In this document: piece by piece, positions 59,110 through 64,000 of the stretch
How positions within the stretch are numbered: the stretch's first letter is position 1
Layout: every line of letters begins with the position of its first letter
Assembly: GCA_034670405.1 (NCBI GenBank)
Contig: JAXDDX010000089.1
Span: forward strand, 595,001 to 659,000
Direction: 5' to 3'
DNA: 64,000 nt
Source: Hoplostethus atlanticus
Taxonomy: Eukaryota > Chordata > Actinopteri > Trachichthyiformes > Trachichthyidae
The notes under the pieces: generated by a model
What the model was told of the DNA's origin: nothing
What the model saw: only the letters and a program-made list of their open reading frames with translations
Databases searched by the model: none
Program-made: the position numbers and the translations under genes

Positions 59110-60043
59110 TTTATTTTGTCTTCATAAATATTATCAGAGCACCTAAATATTTGACAGGTCGAAGCGTTAGTAAGAAACACATTTGCAAGACAGCTAGTTA
59201 TATTGGAAGAGTGGACAAGAGTCAATATGACTCAGTAACATAGGAAAATACATGGAAATGACCTTATTGTAACAATACTAATAACTCATAAAACCGTATG
59301 AAAATATTTTAAATACATTATAAAGTAAAAAACAAAACAACAAAAACAACCCCGGGGCCCAGCCAGACCTTTGATAAAGCACTGTAAAGAAAATACATGG
59401 CCTTCAATGGAAAACAATTACTTACTTTGACATTTCTTGAAAGGTTGGAGATGCATCCATTTGTATGATTTATATAATAGTTTGTTGATATTTGTGCCTT
59501 TAGTTCCCAGAAACATGCAACACAATTTCACGTTACACAGATAAAACACACCTTTAAATAGCTTGAGTTAACAAAGATGCTGTCAAATACTTTTACGTTC
59601 ACTGAAATGTGTAGCCAAGCAATTTCAGTTTTAGAATTGTAATCCTCTCCCTTGTTTTCCGCTTTAGTACAGTGCTGTGACATTTAGCAGACAGCATTGA
59701 TTCAGCATTGATTTGTTGTGGACCAGATCGCAGATGTTACACAATGATAATTCTACAGGCCTCTCTGGATCAAACCCAATAGGTTGATGACCTGCATGGG
59801 TGCTGCGTGGTTGCATCATCGTGACAGTTCAGCGTTTTCTTCTCAGCCTAATGTTGCAGTGGCAACTAAGAATTTGGTGTTATATACATGGATTACACCT
59901 AAGTTACCTCCTAGACTTAAGTAATTTCTCTCATTTTGTAGATTCCCATTGAATTAAACTTTTTGGCTGAGCACTGGACATAAGCAGTGTTTGTGAAAAA
60001 AGCGAATCGTGTTACGGGCGAAGGTAGGAGTTGTCGTGGGGGT
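59110..60043 (-). other. angptl3: possible angptl3 3' untranslated region
   Basis: AT-rich non-coding sequence below the angptl3 stop codon. An AATAAA on the minus strand at 59110-59115 could serve as the polyadenylation signal. No transcript evidence is available, so the end is a guess. Confidence 0.25.
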
Positions 60044-60222
60044 TCAGTGTTCAGCAACAGGGGCTGGCCGTATGGAGATCTTGGTGGTCTTGAGGGAATA
60101 GGAGGTCCCTGTACTAGTCTTCCAGTGAATGGCCTTCCTCCTCATAGAGCGTCCCTTTGCCCTCAGCCACAAATACCTTCCGTTCAGGTTAGTCTCTCCA
60201 CAGACGTTGAACCACCAACCAC
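60044..60222 (-). CDS. angptl3: angptl3 exon 7 with stop
   Basis: Acceptor TTTGGCAG|GT. Encodes GWWFNVCGETNLNGRYLWLR, then AIHWKTSTGTSYSLKTTKIS and a short tail APVAEH, with TGA at 60044-60046. Confidence 0.94.
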
Positions 60223-60890
60223 CTGCCAAAGGGTTATGACAAGAAACGTCAGGTGTGCATCATCTGCATATTGTGTTCCTTTTCTGGCGTGATGTCGGTC
60301 TAGTGTCTAATAGGTGTATTTTCTCTACCAGCCACTTAAGCCAACAACCATTGTTTGAAAAGTTGAATATAGCAGTAATACCTGTGAGGGGGGCGTCATT
60401 ACCGTGATTATGGTTGGTGATACAACTAGGTGTGAGGCACTTGTGTGTAGTCCTACCCGTTGTAACATGTCACTCTTTACCTGAGCGATTGCGAGCGCAG
60501 TCGGAGTCCTGGCGGTTGTCATTGTTTCTGTCCTTTGTGGAGAAGCTCTTGCTGGTGTGGTTGGCCATGGCATCAGGCAGGTCCCCGGAGAGGTGGCTGA
60601 GATGGAGGGTGTAGTGGGTGGAGGGACCTCCTAGTGAGAACTGGTACTCGGCCCAGTGCCTCTCCTCCTTCCAGTCATTCAGCTCAACACGCAGGATGTA
60701 AGCTCCCTGCCCTGCCAGGCTGTGGATCTTCTTCAAACCCAACCAGAAGTCCTCTGCATAACAAATGTGACAGTTTTTATTTTTTCTGGATGTTTTTTTC
60801 AACGTTAAATGTTTATTTCCAATACATTTCAAACAGAGATTCCTGGTCTCCTTTTTTGCCTATTTGTTGTACTGATCCTATGTTTTAAAC

Positions 60891-60957
<67 letters not shown>

Positions 60958-63900
60958 GACTACTGTCTTGAGTCATCGGAGGCAGGTTTGATCACGTGAT
61001 ACTTGTTTTCCTGCGGTAGCATGCTGCAGTCAACATTATGGCATAATAATTAGGTAGTTGGTGGTGAAAGAAACTGACACCAAAGAATTTGCGGCTGCAG
61101 GAGCCATCGCTTCAGTGGAACGTGGCTTGACTCTAGCTATGGGCTGCCTAGTGTTAGGCACTCAGACAATAGAGGAAGTCCGTCTGTCCACTGAGGGCTG
61201 ATATGCTACAACCACTGCTTCCTGTGGCTGCTCTTAGAGGAAGTACTTAAAATGCTTTGTAGTGGCTGTTCCTTTTTTTTTTTCCCCTGAACGCCGAGGG
61301 CTTTTGTTGAGAGGATTATAAGGCAGAGACAGAGATAATCAGGCCTGTGCTCTTCAGACGTTTAAGCTCTACTTTCAAGCTGGATTGATTGCCCAAACTG
61401 ATAAGCTCTATTTATTAAAAGCCCATTCAAGTTTGTGTCTGTGTTGTTGGATTGAAAAATGACTGAACGATTATCTGTTTTGGGACAGAATGGACTGTTT
61501 TTTCACTACTGCTGTCAGTGATTCATGTCATATTTTCTATATTGATATTGAATAAATTGTACTTTGTATTGTCCACATACTCTGTCCTTGGTTTGCCACA
61601 ATTGCTTATCTGTGTGGTCATGAAATAGGTCCGACAGCGCAAAGGTTTTTGTAATCTATCTCCCTTCAAAGGTACCTTCAATATTGTTTTTGCTTTTGGT
61701 GAAACTAAAACAAGATTTGCTGGTTAGATTGTTGCACTTTAAATGCTACATTATATTGTGTTTTGGAGTTTATTTCATTACTTTGTTTATTTAGTTGAAG
61801 ACATTATAACATTTTTGGTTTCTATTATATTCATTTTTGACTTGTTTTTTTTGCTGTGGTGTTGATGGTATTGGTGAAGAAGTACAAGCACAATGCATCC
61901 CAAAAAACTGTACCTGGTTTCGCCAGATCACTCAAGTTGCCTACTTGGCATCAGAGGATTTTTTTAATATGTACTCACTTTCCAGCTCTCCAAAGCCTTT
62001 CTCGTACTTTTCCCAGGTCTGGTCAAAATCCACTGAGCCATCGACCCTGTGTTGGATGACTGTTGAACCCCCATCTGTGCAATGGATGGGAAATATATTT
62101 CAAATCCATTGACTGTCGTAAAAGTCACACATACAAGGTTAAAAATGTGGCTGCTTCCGAATAACTTGCTTAAACAGAAACGGTACTTTAGCGCTGTCAC
62201 AGAAGTCCCAGATGATTGATTGCGTGAGTCTCGCCTACCTAAATCCATTTCGCAGTAAACATTGAATGGCTCCGACTGGTTTGGCTTGATAGCATAGACT
62301 CCACTGTTTTTCTCTCCTCTGTCAAACAACTCACTGCAATCCATGGAGAGATCTGAAACACAATGGAGAGACATGTTTTGGGAGGATATGGTGAGAAATG
62401 TGTCAGCCACTACCTAATAGGAACATCTACAGGTCTACTCCTTGGATAAACAATGTGCTTCAACAACACATATATTTAATTTGGCATGTTGTGACATATA
62501 GTGTATAGCCTATGTCAAATCGAAGTCACCCCAAAACCATTTTGATTAACTCGCATGCACCTCTCTTACCATTTGTGTCCAGGCCAGTTGAGTTTCCTGT
62601 AAGATAGTCAAACATGTCAGGTGCCACTGGGTCCAAATCCTCTGCCTTCTCGGTTGTGTCTTGAAAATTGTCATAGCTAAGCTGCAAGGGAATGCACAAA
62701 CAAATTCACAATGGCATTCACCCTAGAGAATACTCGTAAGCTAGCAGTGTTAAGCAAAAAGTGATTCCAGACGTATGCTGGACATGGAATATACCCCAAG
62801 TCATTTGAAATAAGATTGTGAGCAATATACATACAATATACTATGTTTTGACCTCGGATGGCAAAATGTGGTAAAATGTTACAGCTTAATTGGCAGTGGC
62901 CTGACCAGAGCAGTATTGCCTACCTTCTCCTCCAGGTTTTTAATCTTGATTTTCTGGTGGTCGAGCTGTTCATGCTGCTCCCTCACAGCTTTCAGCAGAT
63001 CAGTGATTGTCCTCTCTTGAGCTTCAATCACGTCCTGAAAAAGGCCACGTCAAAATGTTGAACGTTACCTTCACAATTGTCCATTGTACCAATATATGTA
63101 TGGTTATTTAAGAATTACGGCACAAAGGAGGGGCCTACTTGTTTGTATGCAAACAAATACACAGACAAGTTTAAGTTACTACATTCCTGGAATAATCAGG
63201 ATAGCCACATCATTCACCCAATGTATTGTCAAGAAGAAAAGATCCACTCGACTACATTGTTACGCTCCGGGAGGTTAGCTGTCTTTCAGTGTCATAATTA
63301 GCCAAAATGTTTTGTTAGAATTGGCCAAACTGAGTAAATTATCTAAATATTTTATATATATATATATAAAAATATTTTTTGTCATGCATAGATTAGCCAC
63401 TGCAGTTGCTTACATATTTTACATACATATTGAGTGGAAATACTTTTTCAAGCACTTTGAGGGTTTTCAAATTTGTGGTCAGACAAGAATGCAACAGGCA
63501 TTCAAACGCACATTGTATATCACTTCTCATCCCTGTAATAATTGGTTTTGCCCAGATTATTATTTTAAGTGGGATGCAGGTGGATGGCATCCAATTTAGC
63601 ACAATTTATTAAAAACCTTTGGGACAAATCACCCACCGATAACAACTGACATCATATAGGCTTAAATGAGGAATTCTGAGGAATGACCATGAGACTTGTA
63701 GCTTCTCACCTTGAATGATGCAATTTCACCGAGTTGGTCGGCAGGGACCATGCTCTGTGACAGCCCCGTCAGCCTCTCTTCCAGGCTGCCCACCTGGCTC
63801 TGCAGCTGGCTGCGCTCTTGCAGGACGCTGTTGATCTTGGAGTTGATCTCCAGCGACAGGTTCCTGATCTCCTCGTTGTTGACCTTCAGGAAGTTGGTGG

Positions 63901-64000
63901 TCTTCTTCAGCTCCTCCTCTTCCTCCTTGATCTCCGAGGTGACCACCGAGAGCTGGTAGAAGGAACGGTCAAAGATGTTCAGCTTTTGGAAGATGTCATT
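60044..64000 (-). CDS. angptl3: angptl3 (partial at N-terminus), angiopoietin-like 3, nested in a dock7 intron
   Basis: Secreted, mainly hepatic protein; in mammals the N-terminal coiled coil inhibits lipoprotein and endothelial lipases and the C-terminus is fibrinogen-like. Seven exons are found, as in human, with all phases intact. About 391 residues are visible; roughly the first 70 (signal peptide and lipase-inhibiting segment) lie past the window end. Exon 1 starts within NDIFQKLNIFDRSFYQLS and continues into a heptad-rich coil including EIKEEEEELKKTTNFLKVNN, the ANGPTL3 signature. The fibrinogen-like domain begins at MDCSELFDRGEKNSGVYAIK and has four cysteines in two pairs, FWLGLKKIHSL, and GGWWFNVCGETNLNGRY. 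It ends PAPVAEH and TGA. The linker between coil and domain has no RxxR furin site, and the last cysteine loop keeps an Asp/Asn-rich segment (see findings). Confidence 0.95.
60481..60753 (-). CDS. angptl3: angptl3 exon 6
   Basis: Acceptor TATGCAG|AG and donor TCAG|GTAAAG. Encodes DFWLGLKKIHSLAGQGAYIL, RVELNDWKEERHWAEYQFSL, THYTLHLSHLSGDLP, then FSTKDRNNDNRQDSDCARNR. The Asp/Asn-rich loop before the third cysteine resembles calcium-binding fibrinogen domains. Confidence 0.93.
60890..60952. repeat. (CA)n microsatellite in angptl3 intron 5
   Basis: About 31 CA units with one ACG interruption near the start. Confidence 0.97.
61979..62074 (-). CDS. angptl3: angptl3 exon 5
   Basis: Acceptor TGCACAG|AT and donor GAAA|GTGAGT. 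Encodes GGSTVIQHRVDGSVDFDQTW then EKYEKGFGELE, the standard fibrinogen-domain W-YK-GFG block. Confidence 0.93.
62239..62352 (-). CDS. angptl3: angptl3 exon 4, start of fibrinogen-like domain
   Basis: Acceptor GTTTCAG|AT and donor TTAG|GTAGGC. Encodes LSMDCSELFDRGEKNSGVYA then IKPNQSEPFNVYCEMDL, the first cysteine pair. Confidence 0.93.
   Translation of the reverse strand: MSPWIAVSCLTEERKTVESMLSSQTSRSHSMFTAKWI
62570..62681 (-). CDS. angptl3: angptl3 exon 3, linker
   Basis: Acceptor CCTTGCAG|CTT and donor AATG|GTAAGAG. Acidic, flexible linker beginning LSYDNFQDTTEKAEDLD and ending TGNSTGLDTN, with a possible N-glycosylation site NST. No basic proprotein-convertase site is present. Confidence 0.9.
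62924..63034 (-). CDS. angptl3: angptl3 exon 2
   Basis: Acceptor TTTTTCAG|GAC and donor AAG|GTAGGC. The 37 codons encode DVIEAQERTITDLLKAVREQ then HEQLDHQKIKIKNLEEK, the end of the coiled coil. Confidence 0.93.
63710..64000 (-). CDS. angptl3: angptl3 exon 1, cut by the window end
   Basis: 97 codons visible, from NDIFQKLNIF to DQLGEIASFK, then donor AAG|GTGAGAAG. Coiled coil with heptad spacing, including NNEEIRNLSLEINSKINSVL. The N-glycosylation sequon NLS matches the human NMS position. The true start lies beyond 64,000. Confidence 0.94.

Larger units (their letters stand above)
57555..60043 (+). other. dock7: start of the dock7 intron that hosts angptl3
   Basis: Begins at the exon 14 donor GTACAG. 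Contains the Tc1/mariner MITE at 58.64 kb and AT-rich sequence, then angptl3 on the other strand. The intron does not end inside the window. Confidence 0.75.

Overview
This window is vertebrate nuclear DNA, most likely from a ray-finned (teleost) fish. The spliced genes have canonical GT-AG introns, many of them short. CA/TG and GA/CT microsatellites are very frequent, and there are several short MITE-like elements of teleost type. Three genes are recognisable, in the vertebrate order atg4c - dock7 - angptl3. All three were identified by reading conserved protein sequence through the splice junctions.

Layout: (1) About 1-34,600 is a gene-free block rich in simple repeats. It also holds a 59-bp minisatellite beside a 470-bp trinucleotide tract (10.0-11.0 kb), MITE-like and SINE-like fragments, and several quiet AT-rich islands with homeodomain-type TAATTA/ATTTA words. 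In other vertebrates the side of ATG4C away from DOCK7 is a gene desert reaching towards FOXD3, so these islands are plausible long-range regulatory elements, but that is inference. (2) 36,354-45,195, minus strand: atg4c, an autophagy cysteine protease, ten coding exons, complete apart from a two-base phase problem between coding exons 3 and 4. (3) 45,196-46,523: a 1.3-kb head-to-head intergenic interval, presumably a shared bidirectional promoter. (4) 46,524-57,554, plus strand: the first 14 coding exons of dock7, a Rac/Cdc42 exchange factor, about 557 residues that stop just before the DHR-1 domain. The gene continues beyond the window. (5) 57,555-64,000 lies inside the next dock7 intron and carries angptl3 on the minus strand. 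Its exons 2-7 are complete and exon 1 is cut by the window end. ANGPTL3 is a secreted regulator of lipoprotein lipase. The nesting inside a dock7 intron is the same as in mammals.

The three genes have unrelated functions (autophagy, Rho-GTPase signalling, plasma lipid control) and are linked by ancient gene order rather than by pathway. I found no rRNA, tRNA, CRISPR array, viral insertion or intact autonomous transposon. The long reading frames in the first 36 kb are explained by low-complexity repeats. I see no undescribed multi-gene system here. The most useful leads are the atg4c junction anomaly, the angptl3 linker and calcium-loop features, the 10-11 kb repeat complex, a candidate retroposed transcript end near 14.2 kb and the candidate regulatory islands.
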